64,000 nucleotides of DNA, from NCBI RefSeq assembly GCF_000429545.1, contig NZ_AUCB01000011.1, positions 99,979 through 163,978 on the forward strand, read 5' to 3'. Source of the DNA: Arenibacter certesii DSM 19833. Lineage in GTDB: Bacteria > Bacteroidota > Bacteroidia > Flavobacteriales > Flavobacteriaceae. Under the pieces are notes generated by a model. That model saw only the letters and a program-made list of their open reading frames with translations. It was not told the DNA's origin and ran no database searches. Made by a program: the position numbers and the translations under genes. This document shows, in pieces, positions 17,641 through 26,613 of the stretch (the first letter of the stretch is position 1; the number at the start of each line of letters is the position of its first letter).

Positions 17641-20541
17641 ATGCTAAATTATATAAAAGATCAATTAGAAGGGGAGTTGTTTATAGATAAATTAACAACT
17701 ACCTTATATGCTACCGATGCTTCTGTTTATAGGAAAATACCAATGGCCGTTGCCTATCCTAAAAACGAGACCGATATTAAAAAATTAATATTGTTCGCTA
17801 AAGAAAACAAAATCGGACTAATTCCTAGGACAGCTGGAACCTCATTGGCAGGGCAGTGTGTGGGTGATGGTATAGTAGTAGATGTTTCCAAACACTTTAC
17901 CGAAATACGTTCCTTGGATACGGATAAGAAGCAAGTTACAGTTCAGCCCGGGGTGATCAGGGATGAATTAAATCAGTATTTGGCGCCTTACGGTCTTTTC
18001 TTTGGCCCCAATACCTCTACCTCAAACCGGTGTATGATTGGTGGAATGGTAGGAAATAATTCCTCTGGAACTACTTCTATACAGTATGGCGTGACCCGTG
18101 ATAAGGTTGTTTCTATGACTACTTTTATTTCTGATGGGAGTAAGGTCCAATTTGGGACACTTTCACAAAACGGTTTTTTGGGAAAAATGTCCCTAGAAAA
18201 CTTTGAAGGGGATATTTATCGTAACATCCATAAAGAGCTTATAAATAAGGAGATTAGGGAAGAGATTCTAACAGAATTCCCAAAACCCCAAATTCATAGA
18301 AGGAATACGGGCTATGCAGTGGACGAACTGCTTAAGAGTAGTGTTTCTGGGGAGGGCGAAGAGGAATTGAATCTGTGTAAATTACTAAGCGGAAGCGAAG
18401 GAACTTTGGCTTTTACCACAGAAATTGTACTACAACTAGATGATCTGCCCCCTAAACTTTCTGCCATGGTCGTTACCCATTACAAAACATTGGAAGATTG
18501 TTTAAGTGACGTAGCACCAGTGATGGCCCATAACCTTCATACCTGTGAGATGATGGACAAGGTAATCTTGGACTGTACTAAAAATAACCGAACCCAACTG
18601 GAAAATCGCTTTTTTGTTGATGGAGATCCTGCGGCCTTGTTAATGTTGGAAGTAAAATCGGATACCGAGGAGGATTTGGAGCTTCAATTGAAACAGCTGT
18701 TGACCACCGTTGAATTATCCGGTTTAAGTTACGCCCATCCAATTCTTAGGAATGATGATATTAATAAGGCTGTAGAATTAAGAAAGGCGGGCTTGGGATT
18801 GTTAGGAAATATTGTCGGAGACCGAAAGGCTGTGGCTTGTATAGAAGATACAGCCGTGGCTTTAGAAGATCTTAAAGATTTTATAGGGGAGTTTTCCCAA
18901 ATAATGAAAGGATATGATCAGGATGCGGTTTACTATGCGCATGCAGGGGCCGGTGAACTTCACCTTAGGCCTATCCTTAACCTCAAAAAATCTACCGATG
19001 TAGCCCTCTTTAGAGCGATAACTACAGATGTGGCAAAACTTACTAAGAAATACAAGGGATCCTTTAGTGGTGAACATGGTGATGGTATTGTTAGGGCAGA
19101 ATTTATACCCCTAATGATAGGCGACAAGAATTATGAACTGCTAAAACGAGTAAAAAGTTATTTTGATCCCCATAACATTTTTAATCCCGGTAAAATTGTT
19201 GACGCCTATCCCATGGACGAGTCGCTGCGCTACGAAATAGATAGGGAAGAGCCAGAGATTAAAACTTTAATGGACTTCTCAGATAGCGAAGGGATCTTGA
19301 AGGCTGCCGAAAAATGTAATGGTAGTGGTGATTGTAGGAAGACCCACCACATGTCTGGGGCTATGTGTCCAAGTTATCATGCAACCAAGAACGAAAAAGA
19401 TACCACTAGAGGCCGTGCTAATGCTTTGCGGGAATTCCTGACCACTTCTGATAAATCCAATAAATTTGATAATAAGGAGCTTAAAGAAGTCTTTGACCTG
19501 TGCCTAAGTTGCAAGGCGTGTTCCAGTGAGTGTCCTAGTAATGTTGATGTAGCTACCTTAAAAGCGGAATTCCTGTATCAATATCAAGAAGAAAATGGAT
19601 ACCCTCTACGTGCAAAACTTTTTGCTTATAATACCGCTTTAAACAAGATGGGAAGCAAAATGGCAGGAATTACGAATGCCCTCTATGATTCAAAATTGAT
19701 AGGTGGTTTTATAAAAAAATCTGTAGGAGTAGCGCCCGAAAGGAGTTTGCCAAAAGTTTATAAGGTAGATTTTGATGCATTGCTGAATACGGCAAAAGAG
19801 AAAAGTACTATTACTAAATCTAAAGTAGTACTCTATATCGATGAGTTTACTCAGTTTCTAGATGTGGAATTGGGGAGGGATGCTATTGAGGTGTTGACTA
19901 GATTAGGGTATGAGGTACAACTTTTTTATGCGGAGAGTGGGCGTACCTTTATTTCCAAAGGATTTTTAAAACAGGCTAAAGACCTTGCTATTAAAAATGT
20001 GTCGAAGTTGCTGGAGTTTGCAGAAAAGGGACTTCCTGTTCTAGGTTTGGAGCCATCTGCAATCCTTACATTTAGGGATGAGTACAAACGATTTGGTATA
20101 GGGAGTGGGACTATGGAGGCTATTGCCAAAAATGCGTATCTAATAGAAGAATTTTTGGCCAAAGAGATTAAGGAGGGAATTTTAACATCAGATTCGTTTA
20201 CAGAAGAAAAGAGAACGGTTAAGATACATAACCACTGTCACCAGAAATCAATTTCTAACCAGAAGGTGACTTTCGATATTCTTAATCTGCCTGCAAATTA
20301 CAGTGTTTCCATAATTAATTCCGGATGTTGCGGGATGGCCGGATCTTTTGGCTACGAAAAAGAACATTATGAGGTGAGTATGCAGGTAGGGGAGTTAAAA
20401 TTGTTCCCTGCTGTTCGTAAAACAACAGAGGACGTGATTATTTCCGCTAATGGAACCAGTTGTAGACATCAAATTTATGATGGGACCAAAAGAAAAGCAT
20501 TACATCCTATAAGTATTCTAAAGCAGGCCCTAGTTGTTTAA
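17641..20541 (+). CDS. Fused FAD-linked / Fe-S 2-hydroxyacid dehydrogenase (D-lactate dehydrogenase type)
   Basis: A 966-aa cytoplasmic or membrane-associated flavoprotein. Residues 1-500 are an FAD_binding_4/FAD-oxidase C domain (PP-loop IPRTAGTSLAGQCVGDG; FSGEHGDGIVRAEFI). A ferredoxin-like segment follows with Cys-rich blocks CNGSGDCRK..MSGAMCPSY and CLSCKACSSECPSNVD, for 4Fe-4S clusters. The C-terminal part has CCG-like motifs HNHCHQKSI and SGCCGMAGSFGYE, as in GlpC/LldE-type subunits. The whole thus fuses the three parts of a respiratory D-2-hydroxyacid dehydrogenase, such as D-lactate feeding electrons to quinone. Substrate is inferred, not proven. Confidence 0.9.
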   Translation: MLNYIKDQLEGELFIDKLTTTLYATDASVYRKIPMAVAYPKNETDIKKLILFAKENKIGLIPRTAGTSLAGQCVGDGIVVDVSKHFTEIRSLDTDKKQVTVQPGVIRDELNQYLAPYGLFFGPNTSTSNRCMIGGMVGNNSSGTTSIQYGVTRDKVVSMTTFISDGSKVQFGTLSQNGFLGKMSLENFEGDIYRNIHKELINKEIREEILTEFPKPQIHRRNTGYAVDELLKSSVSGEGEEELNLCKLLSGSEGTLAFTTEIVLQLDDLPPKLSAMVVTHYKTLEDCLSDVAPVMAHNLHTCEMMDKVILDCTKNNRTQLENRFFVDGDPAALLMLEVKSDTEEDLELQLKQLLTTVELSGLSYAHPILRNDDINKAVELRKAGLGLLGNIVGDRKAVACIEDTAVALEDLKDFIGEFSQIMKGYDQDAVYYAHAGAGELHLRPILNLKKSTDVALFRAITTDVAKLTKKYKGSFSGEHGDGIVRAEFIPLMIGDKNYELLKRVKSYFDPHNIFNPGKIVDAYPMDESLRYEIDREEPEIKTLMDFSDSEGILKAAEKCNGSGDCRKTHHMSGAMCPSYHATKNEKDTTRGRANALREFLTTSDKSNKFDNKELKEVFDLCLSCKACSSECPSNVDVATLKAEFLYQYQEENGYPLRAKLFAYNTALNKMGSKMAGITNALYDSKLIGGFIKKSVGVAPERSLPKVYKVDFDALLNTAKEKSTITKSKVVLYIDEFTQFLDVELGRDAIEVLTRLGYEVQLFYAESGRTFISKGFLKQAKDLAIKNVSKLLEFAEKGLPVLGLEPSAILTFRDEYKRFGIGSGTMEAIAKNAYLIEEFLAKEIKEGILTSDSFTEEKRTVKIHNHCHQKSISNQKVTFDILNLPANYSVSIINSGCCGMAGSFGYEKEHYEVSMQVGELKLFPAVRKTTEDVIISANGTSCRHQIYDGTKRKALHPISILKQALVV

Positions 20542-20548
20542 ACTAGGG
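20528..20548 (+). terminator. Hairpin overlapping the dehydrogenase stop codon
   Basis: Perfect 8-bp stem CCCTAGTT / AACTAGGG with a 5-nt loop, spanning the TAA. Only a weak T-rich tail (TCTTGGCTTTT) follows, so termination is probable but not certain. Confidence 0.55.
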
Positions 20549-20656
20549 TCTTGGCTTTTAAGCTATAGATTTTTTTAAGGTCATATCCAACGTCAATATT
20601 TAACTTTTTTAGACCAATAAGGTCTATATCCATTTTTGTATCTCTTTTTTAAAATT

Positions 20657-20664
20657 TACCTTTG
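20657..20664 (+). promoter_or_regulatory. Putative promoter of aroC (TACCTTTG, with upstream TTG)
   Basis: TACCTTTG fits TAnnTTTG. A TTG in TTTTTG ends at 20638, 18 nt before it, a plausible -33 box. The ATG follows at 20725. Confidence 0.55.
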
Positions 20665-20724
20665 AAGGCGTAAGCCTAACAACGGCTTGCTAGCATTACT
20701 AACCACTTAGCTTTACACAAGATT

Positions 20725-21789
20725 ATGGCAGGAAATACTTTTGGTACTCTTTTTAAATTAACAACTTTTGGAGAATCGCATGGCGTAGCCATAGGAGGCG
20801 TGTTGGATGGTTGTCCAGCAGGCATACAATTGGATTTGGAAGCAATACAAGATGATTTAAATAGACGTAAACCGGGACAGTCGGCCATAGTGACCCAGCG
20901 TAAGGAACCAGATACCGTGGAATTCTATTCTGGACTTTTTGAAGGGAAGACCACGGGGACCCCTATTGGCTTTGCTATTCATAACACGAATCAGAAATCT
21001 CGTGACTATACCCATATAAAAGACTCTTACCGACCTTCCCATGCCGATTATGTGTACGACCAAAAGTATGGGTTCCGAGACTACCGTGGTGGTGGGAGAA
21101 GCTCCGCAAGGGAAACGGCAAGTAGAGTAGTGGCTGGTGCCATTGCAAAACAATTCTTGGGTGATATGAAAATTAACGCCTATGTCTCCCAAGTAGGAGA
21201 TTTAAAATTAGATAAAACCTATCAGGAATTAGACTTTAGTTTAATTGAATCTAATCCGGTACGTTGTCCAGATCAAGAAATTGCGGCGAAAATGGAGAAA
21301 TATATCAAGGAAATTAAAAAACAAGGAGATACGATTGGTGGCGTAATTAGTTGTGTAATCCAAAATGTGCCTGTAGGGCTAGGAGAACCTGTTTTTGATA
21401 AGTTGCATGCCGATTTAGGAAAAGCCATGTTATCTATTAATGCCGTTAAAGGCTTTGAGTATGGTAGTGGTTTTGAAGGCGTAAAAATGAAAGGGAGCGA
21501 CCATAACGATAAATTCAATACTGATGGCACTACCAAAACAAATTATAGTGGTGGCATTCAAGGAGGTATAAGCAATGGCATGGATATTTACTTTAACATC
21601 GCTTTTAAGCCGGTAGCTACTGTTATTCAGGCCTATGATACTATAGATAAGGATGGCAACAAAGTAAGCACCCAAGGCAAGGGAAGACATGATCCCTGTG
21701 TAGTACCACGTGCAGTACCCATAGTGGAAGCGATGGCAGCCTTAGTAATGGCTGATTTTAAGTTGCTTAACCGGACTATTAAATTATAA
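20725..21789 (+). CDS. aroC: Chorismate synthase
   Basis: A 354-aa flavin-dependent enzyme that makes chorismate from 5-enolpyruvylshikimate-3-P, the last common step to aromatic amino acids. All family signatures are visible: GESHG near the N-terminus (about 15-19), the FMN/phosphate site [20 protein letters not shown], and the C-terminal [21 protein letters not shown]. Usual length. It is followed on the same strand by the first of two symporter genes, 64 nt downstream. Confidence 0.97.
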   Translation: MAGNTFGTLFKLTTFGESHGVAIGGVLDGCPAGIQLDLEAIQDDLNRRKPGQSAIVTQRKEPDTVEFYSGLFEGKTTGTPIGFAIHNTNQKSRDYTHIKDSYRPSHADYVYDQKYGFRDYRGGGRSSARETASRVVAGAIAKQFLGDMKINAYVSQVGDLKLDKTYQELDFSLIESNPVRCPDQEIAAKMEKYIKEIKKQGDTIGGVISCVIQNVPVGLGEPVFDKLHADLGKAMLSINAVKGFEYGSGFEGVKMKGSDHNDKFNTDGTTKTNYSGGIQGGISNGMDIYFNIAFKPVATVIQAYDTIDKDGNKVSTQGKGRHDPCVVPRAVPIVEAMAALVMADFKLLNRTIKL

Positions 21790-21853
21790 AGTTTTATTTT
21801 TTTGGCGCTTTATAACTCATTATAGTATCTTACCTACCTAAATCTGCTATTTT

Positions 21854-23161
21854 ATGAAGAAATTGGAGTTGCATTGGCAAATATTATTGGGAATGCTGGG
21901 GGGCGTACTTTTTGCTCTGGTAATGGTTCAATTTGAATGGGGTCCTAAAATAGTAGCGGATTGGATTAAGCCTTTTGGTAATATTTTCATCAATTCTTTA
22001 AAGTTAATTGCAGTTCCGTTAATTCTAGGGTCTCTTATTAAAGGTGTGTCCGATTTAAAGGATATTTCCAAGCTGTCTAAAATGGGCGGTAGAACCATAG
22101 GAATTTACATTCTTACCACCGTAATTGCGGTTTCTATAGGACTAACAATTGTCAATGTCGTACAACCTGGAGCATCAATCAGTGAAGAAACCAGAAATGA
22201 ATTAGTTGAAAATTATAAGGGGGATGCCGACTCTAAAATCTTACAGGCTAACCAACAAAAAGAAGCTGGACCTTTACAAGCTTTGGAAGATTTAGTGCCT
22301 AGTAACATTTTTAATGCAGCAAGTGATAATGGGAATATGCTTCAGGTTATCTTTTTTGCCATATTCTTTGGGATAGGTCTTATTCTAATTCCTGAAGAAA
22401 AAGCTTCCCCAGTAAAGAAATTCTTTGATGGTTTTAATGAAGTAATTTTAAAACTGATAGATCTTATCATGTTGGCCGCCCCCTTTGGTGTGTTTGCCCT
22501 TTTGGCTGCCTTGGTGGTAGAATCACCTAGTTTAGATCTATTTAAAGCGCTAGCATGGTATGCGGTATGCGTACTTAGTGGACTTATATTAATGATAGGC
22601 GTATATATTTTGATCGTTTTTTTAATTACGAAACGTACTCCCGCCTTTTTTATTAAAGGAATATCCCCAGCACAGCTCTTGGCATTTTCTACCAGCTCTA
22701 GTGCCGCTACCTTACCGGTTACTATGGAACGTGTAGAGGAGCATTTGGGCGTAGAGGAAGAGGTTACCAGTTTTGTATTGCCAATTGGAGCCACTATAAA
22801 TATGGACGGAACTAGCCTTTATCAAGCGGTTGCTGCAGTTTTTATTGCCCAAGCTTTTGGTATGGACCTGAGTTTTTCCACCCAATTGGGAATTATTGTT
22901 ACAGCAACATTAGCATCTATCGGTAGTGCCGCGGTCCCCGGGGCAGGAATGGTAATGTTGGTCATCGTATTGGCGCAAGCTGGAATACCAGAAGCCGGAT
23001 TGGCATTAATATTTGCTGTAGATAGACCTTTGGATATGTGTAGGACCGTTGTTAACGTTACAGGAGATGCAGCAGTTTCTATGGTGGTAGCAAAATCTGT
23101 AGGTAAGTTAGGAGATCCAAAAGTTAAGAACTGGGACGATAGTTACAAGATGAGAAAATAA
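21854..23161 (+). CDS. Dicarboxylate/amino acid:cation symporter, copy 1
   Basis: A 435-aa DAACS (GltP/DctA) inner-membrane transporter for glutamate/aspartate or C4-dicarboxylates with Na+ or H+. The HP1 serine-rich loop is TSSSAATLPVT; TM7 carries NMDGTSLYQ (NMDGT cation site); HP2 is SIGSAAVPGAGMVML; TM8 reads DRPLDMCRTVVNVTGDA (Asp and Arg for substrate). Length and motif order are those of the family. The next gene is a paralogue of exactly the same length, so this is a tandem duplication. Confidence 0.93.
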   Translation: MKKLELHWQILLGMLGGVLFALVMVQFEWGPKIVADWIKPFGNIFINSLKLIAVPLILGSLIKGVSDLKDISKLSKMGGRTIGIYILTTVIAVSIGLTIVNVVQPGASISEETRNELVENYKGDADSKILQANQQKEAGPLQALEDLVPSNIFNAASDNGNMLQVIFFAIFFGIGLILIPEEKASPVKKFFDGFNEVILKLIDLIMLAAPFGVFALLAALVVESPSLDLFKALAWYAVCVLSGLILMIGVYILIVFLITKRTPAFFIKGISPAQLLAFSTSSSAATLPVTMERVEEHLGVEEEVTSFVLPIGATINMDGTSLYQAVAAVFIAQAFGMDLSFSTQLGIIVTATLASIGSAAVPGAGMVMLVIVLAQAGIPEAGLALIFAVDRPLDMCRTVVNVTGDAAVSMVVAKSVGKLGDPKVKNWDDSYKMRK

Positions 23162-23270
23162 CCGGACTATATATTTTCCATATAAAATTGTTAAAAAAAG
23201 TGGGTAGGAGTACTATGATCACAGGGCACGTACATGAGACCTCCAACGATAACTACCAATAACTTTTAAT

Positions 23271-23301
23271 CACCTGCCTTAAAGAACGGGCAGGCAAGTG
23301 C
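23271..23301. repeat. GC-rich palindrome-like element in the symporter spacer
   Basis: CACCTGCC ... GGCAGG(CAAGTG): a CCTGCC/GGCAGG stem with an AT-rich centre and the motif AACGGGCAGGC, whose reverse complement CTGCCCGTT recurs at 60777-60785. A REP-like element is possible. Confidence 0.35.
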
Positions 23302-23399
23302 CTAGTTTATTTAATTCCCACATAGTACGTAAATTATTTTTATGGAATGTAATTTCAAATGATTGTTCCTATAAATTAGCACAATCTTATTTTGAAATT

Positions 23400-24707
23400 A
23401 TGAGAAAACCTGCTCTGCATTGGCAAATCCTTATTGGAATGCTTTTTGGATTGCTTTTTGGCGTGTTAATGCTTGGAATTAATGGCGGAAAAGTAGTTAT
23501 CCAAAATTGGATCAATCCCTTTGGGATTATCTTCATCAATCTTTTAAAGCTTATTGCTATTCCCTTAATCTTAGCCTCTATTATTAAAGGGATTTCAGAT
23601 TTAAAGGACATTGCCAAGTTTAAGGTAATTGGTCTCCGTTCGGTAATCCTCTTTGTTATTACGACCATAATGGCCATTAGTATTGGCTTGGTTTTGGTCA
23701 ATATCTTTTCTCCAGGAAAAGGAATCTCCCCAGAAACCATAACTAGAATTACCAATGATTTTGCTAGTGACCAAGGAGTACAATCCAAACTGGCCGAAGC
23801 TTCCCTGCAAAAAGAATCAGGTCCGCTACAATTTTTGGTTGATATGGTGCCTGATAATGCATTTAATGCAATGAGCGATAATAAGTTGATGCTCCAGGTA
23901 ATATTTTTCTCTGTTTTCTTAGGGGTATCCATGTTATTAATAGAGGAGGAGCGAGCAAAACCTTTAAAAATGCTTTTCGATTCACTTAATGATGCGGTGC
24001 TAAAAATGGTCGATTTAATTATGAAAACCGCACCTTTGGCCGTCTTTGCACTTTTGGCAAATGTAGTAGTTAGCTCCGGAGATTCGGATCTGCTTTTGGC
24101 CTTGGTGAAATATGCAGGCGTGGTAATTTTAGGGCTCTTTTTGATGATCGTTTTTTACTGTGTGGTATTAGTGTTGGTTACTGGGAAAAATCCATTTTGG
24201 TTTTTAAAAATTTTGAGTCCAGCACAACTATTAGCATTTTCAACTAGTTCTAGTGCCGCTACTCTTCCTATAACCATGGAAAGGGTAGAGAATCACTTAG
24301 GGGTAGACAAGGAAGTTTCTAGTTTTGTACTTCCTGTAGGAGCAACTATCAATATGGATGGAACAAGTCTTTATCAAGGTGTGGCAGCGGTTTTTATATC
24401 TCAAGCTCTAGGGCATCATTTGGAAATTACAGATCAACTAATCATAATTCTTACTGCACTTTTAGCTTCCATAGGATCGGCCGCCGTACCTGGAGCTGGA
24501 ATGGTGATGTTGGTCATTGTATTGGAATCCATTGGGTTTCCTAGTGATAAGCTGGCTGTTGGCCTCGCTTTAATCTTTGCGGTAGATAGGCCTTTAGATA
24601 TGCTTAGAACTGTGGTGAACGTAACTGGGGATGCAATGGTATCTATGGTTGTTGCAAAATCAATTGGAAAATTACATGATATGCCCAATAATGGTAATCT
24701 TAATTAA
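23400..24707 (+). CDS. Dicarboxylate/amino acid:cation symporter, copy 2
   Basis: A 435-aa paralogue of the upstream gene with the same motifs: TSSSAATLPIT, NMDGTSLYQ, SIGSAAVPGAGMVML and DRPLDMLRTVVNVTGDA. The open frame begins at 23298, but ATG 23400 (MRKPALHWQILIGML) aligns exactly with the N-terminus of copy 1 (MKKLELHWQILLGML). One visible change near the substrate site is Cys to Leu (DMCRT to DMLRT), together with a longer HP2-TM8 segment, so specificity may differ. A 238-bp spacer with a GC-rich palindrome separates the copies. The DUF1704 gene follows 21 nt later. Confidence 0.93.
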   Translation: MRKPALHWQILIGMLFGLLFGVLMLGINGGKVVIQNWINPFGIIFINLLKLIAIPLILASIIKGISDLKDIAKFKVIGLRSVILFVITTIMAISIGLVLVNIFSPGKGISPETITRITNDFASDQGVQSKLAEASLQKESGPLQFLVDMVPDNAFNAMSDNKLMLQVIFFSVFLGVSMLLIEEERAKPLKMLFDSLNDAVLKMVDLIMKTAPLAVFALLANVVVSSGDSDLLLALVKYAGVVILGLFLMIVFYCVVLVLVTGKNPFWFLKILSPAQLLAFSTSSSAATLPITMERVENHLGVDKEVSSFVLPVGATINMDGTSLYQGVAAVFISQALGHHLEITDQLIIILTALLASIGSAAVPGAGMVMLVIVLESIGFPSDKLAVGLALIFAVDRPLDMLRTVVNVTGDAMVSMVVAKSIGKLHDMPNNGNLN

Positions 24708-24728
24708 AATTTATAATTTGTTATACGT

Positions 24729-25904
24729 ATGATAAAAATGGAAGGAATGGGAACACAGGTAATTCATCAGTACCCTAATGTATTTAAAATTGATGCAAAC
24801 TTGGATCGATTAGTAAAAAAAATAGAACTCCTTACTTATCTTAACCCGCAAAATATTGAAAAGGAAAAGCAGCGCTTTTTTGCATCCAAATATACAGAAG
24901 TCCCTGTTTTTAAATATAAAAAGCTTCAATTTAATCCGTATGAACTGCACCGTCAACTTTTTTCTCAGCGGTTGGAACTGATCAAGGATGAACAGATTCG
25001 TAAATTCTATCAGGAGATAATTTACTACTATGCAAATATGATTCAATGCATAGAAACCATTGGGCAAGGTAAAAAGTTTTATTACAATTCTCTAAGGGTT
25101 TACGGGACCCCAACAGATAGAGATGTGCAAAATGCGCGGTTTATACTTCATTTTAAGGAAGAAGAAAATACAGGCGATATGGTTAAGAAATACTCACCTG
25201 AAGATGCGAAGCGGTATTTTGAGAAATATGTAGAACAATATAACTTCCCCTTAAATATCTCCTATTCCACAAGTATAGCTGCTGATGCTATGGTGAGCAA
25301 CAATACCCAATCCCTATTAATTAAAAAAAACGCTAGTTTTAGTAAAAATCAGTTACTTACTCTAGCGCATCACGAGATTGGAGTACATTTGGTAACTACT
25401 TATAACGGATTGGCGCAACCTTTAAAAGTATTCTCCAACGGGTTTCCTAAGAATGTGGAAACACAAGAGGGCTTGGCTGTTTTTAGTGAGTATATGGGTG
25501 GAGCGCTTAGTTTAAATAGGCTAAAAGAGTTAGCTTACAGGGTGATAGCATCAGATAGTTTAATAAAAGGCTTTAGTTTTTCTGACACTTTTGATTTGCT
25601 TCATGGGCAGTATAAACTGGAGAAGAACCATGCATTTACCATTACAATGCGGGTGCATAGGGGAGGCGGATTTACAAAAGACCGACTCTATTTAAGTGGA
25701 TTGCGAAAAGTATATAAACGATATAAAAATGGACTTCCCATGGACTCCTTAATAACCGGAAAGGTATCTTTGGAACATGAAGATATTATCCTTCGATGGA
25801 CTGATTTGGGATTGTCACATCCCATTACGCATTTTAATGCTGCCTTTAAGGAAAATTTGAATACCAATAAAAAGTTAGATTTTATATTGGACAATTTAAA
25901 ATAA
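24729..25904 (+). CDS. DUF1704 / QEGLA-motif metallopeptidase (MATCAP-like)
   Basis: A 391-aa protein of the family often called 'flavohemoglobin expression-modulating QEGLA motif protein' (DUF1704). The zinc motif HExxxH is visible in LAHHEIGVHLVT, and the QEGLA motif follows in ETQEGLAVFSEYMGG, whose Glu would be a third ligand. The same HExxxH/EGLA pair defines the eukaryotic tyrosine carboxypeptidases MATCAP/TMCP. This protein is therefore a probable cytoplasmic zinc peptidase (inference); bacterial substrates are unknown. No signal peptide. It is 21 nt after the second symporter and may share its transcript. Confidence 0.88.
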   Translation: MIKMEGMGTQVIHQYPNVFKIDANLDRLVKKIELLTYLNPQNIEKEKQRFFASKYTEVPVFKYKKLQFNPYELHRQLFSQRLELIKDEQIRKFYQEIIYYYANMIQCIETIGQGKKFYYNSLRVYGTPTDRDVQNARFILHFKEEENTGDMVKKYSPEDAKRYFEKYVEQYNFPLNISYSTSIAADAMVSNNTQSLLIKKNASFSKNQLLTLAHHEIGVHLVTTYNGLAQPLKVFSNGFPKNVETQEGLAVFSEYMGGALSLNRLKELAYRVIASDSLIKGFSFSDTFDLLHGQYKLEKNHAFTITMRVHRGGGFTKDRLYLSGLRKVYKRYKNGLPMDSLITGKVSLEHEDIILRWTDLGLSHPITHFNAAFKENLNTNKKLDFILDNLK

Positions 25905-26048
25905 GTTATGGCTGGTATTCTAACTAATTTGAATTATAGGGATTAAGAAGGGTATTGACGATAATTAAGAAGTAGCTCCATGGAAAACCGTATTAAATCT
26001 ATCATAAATTATTATTGACTACACTTGGTTTAATAATATAGATTTTGA

Positions 26049-26056
26049 TATATTTG
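26049..26056 (+). promoter_or_regulatory. Promoter of the 57-aa membrane microprotein (TATATTTG, TTG -33)
   Basis: An exact TAnnTTTG, with TTG at 26025-26027 leaving a 21-nt spacer. The ATG is 29 nt downstream. Together they make a complete Bacteroidota-type promoter. Confidence 0.65.
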
Positions 26057-26084
26057 TGGTGTTATATCAAAACACATATCCATC

Positions 26085-26258
26085 ATGTTTACATTTGAGC
26101 AATATTTAGGGTTTATAGCTTTTGCAGTTATCTTAGGCATAGGTTTTTGGCTTATGATTTTTTTATTGGGCTTTGTTATACCCTACTGGATTGGAGGTTC
26201 TATCCTTGAAGCATTGAAAGAGAAGCGAGAAGCAAAGAAAGCGCTACGCGAAAAATAA
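26085..26258 (+). CDS. 57-aa single-pass membrane microprotein
   Basis: An open frame from ATG 26085 to TAA 26258 encodes 57 residues: an N-terminal MFTFEQYLG, a hydrophobic stretch of about 27 residues (FIAFAVILGIGFWLMIFLLG and onward to VIPYW), and a basic amphipathic tail (EALKEKREAKKALREK). This is a single-pass membrane microprotein with its charged tail probably cytoplasmic. It has its own promoter (26049) and a strong terminator (26286), which supports a real monocistronic gene. I do not recognise a family. Confidence 0.75.
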   Translation: MFTFEQYLGFIAFAVILGIGFWLMIFLLGFVIPYWIGGSILEALKEKREAKKALREK

Positions 26259-26285
26259 TATATATATATAAAGTGTACAAACTTT

Positions 26286-26315
26286 AAAAAGGGGAGCCAA
26301 TTGGCTCCCTTTTTT
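26286..26315 (+). terminator. Terminator after the 57-aa gene
   Basis: Near-perfect palindrome GGGAGCC-AATT-GGCTCCC (26292-26309), flanked by A5 and T6 runs that lengthen the stem. Confidence 0.85.
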
Positions 26316-26524
26316 GTTCGTATAATTTTTGATTTTTCTTTATGCTTACACTCCTAATCGCAAAATGTATATTTTTTGATTAGACCCAAGATGTATTAAG
26401 GAGATTGATGCTAGACAATAATTAAACTTAAGGGAAAACCTATAAGGATATAGATTGGTTAGTACACTAATTTTAAAGTAAAGACAAAAGTACCCCTGCA
26501 ATTAATACTGGTTTTTTGATACCA

Positions 26525-26560
26525 ATAAAAAAACCTGTCAAGCTTAAGCCAGACAGGTTT
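26525..26560 (-). terminator. Terminator of the beta-barrel receptor operon
   Basis: Stem AAACCTGTC (26531-26539) / GACAGGTTT (26552-26560). The plus-strand A-run at 26527-26533 gives the minus transcript a U-run. It lies 53 nt past the stop at 26614. The rest of the 26316-26524 spacer shows nothing recognisable. Confidence 0.8.
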
Positions 26561-26613
26561 CATTAATTATAAGAGGGTTTAGCTCTTAGGAGTATTGATA
26601 GATATGAACAATT

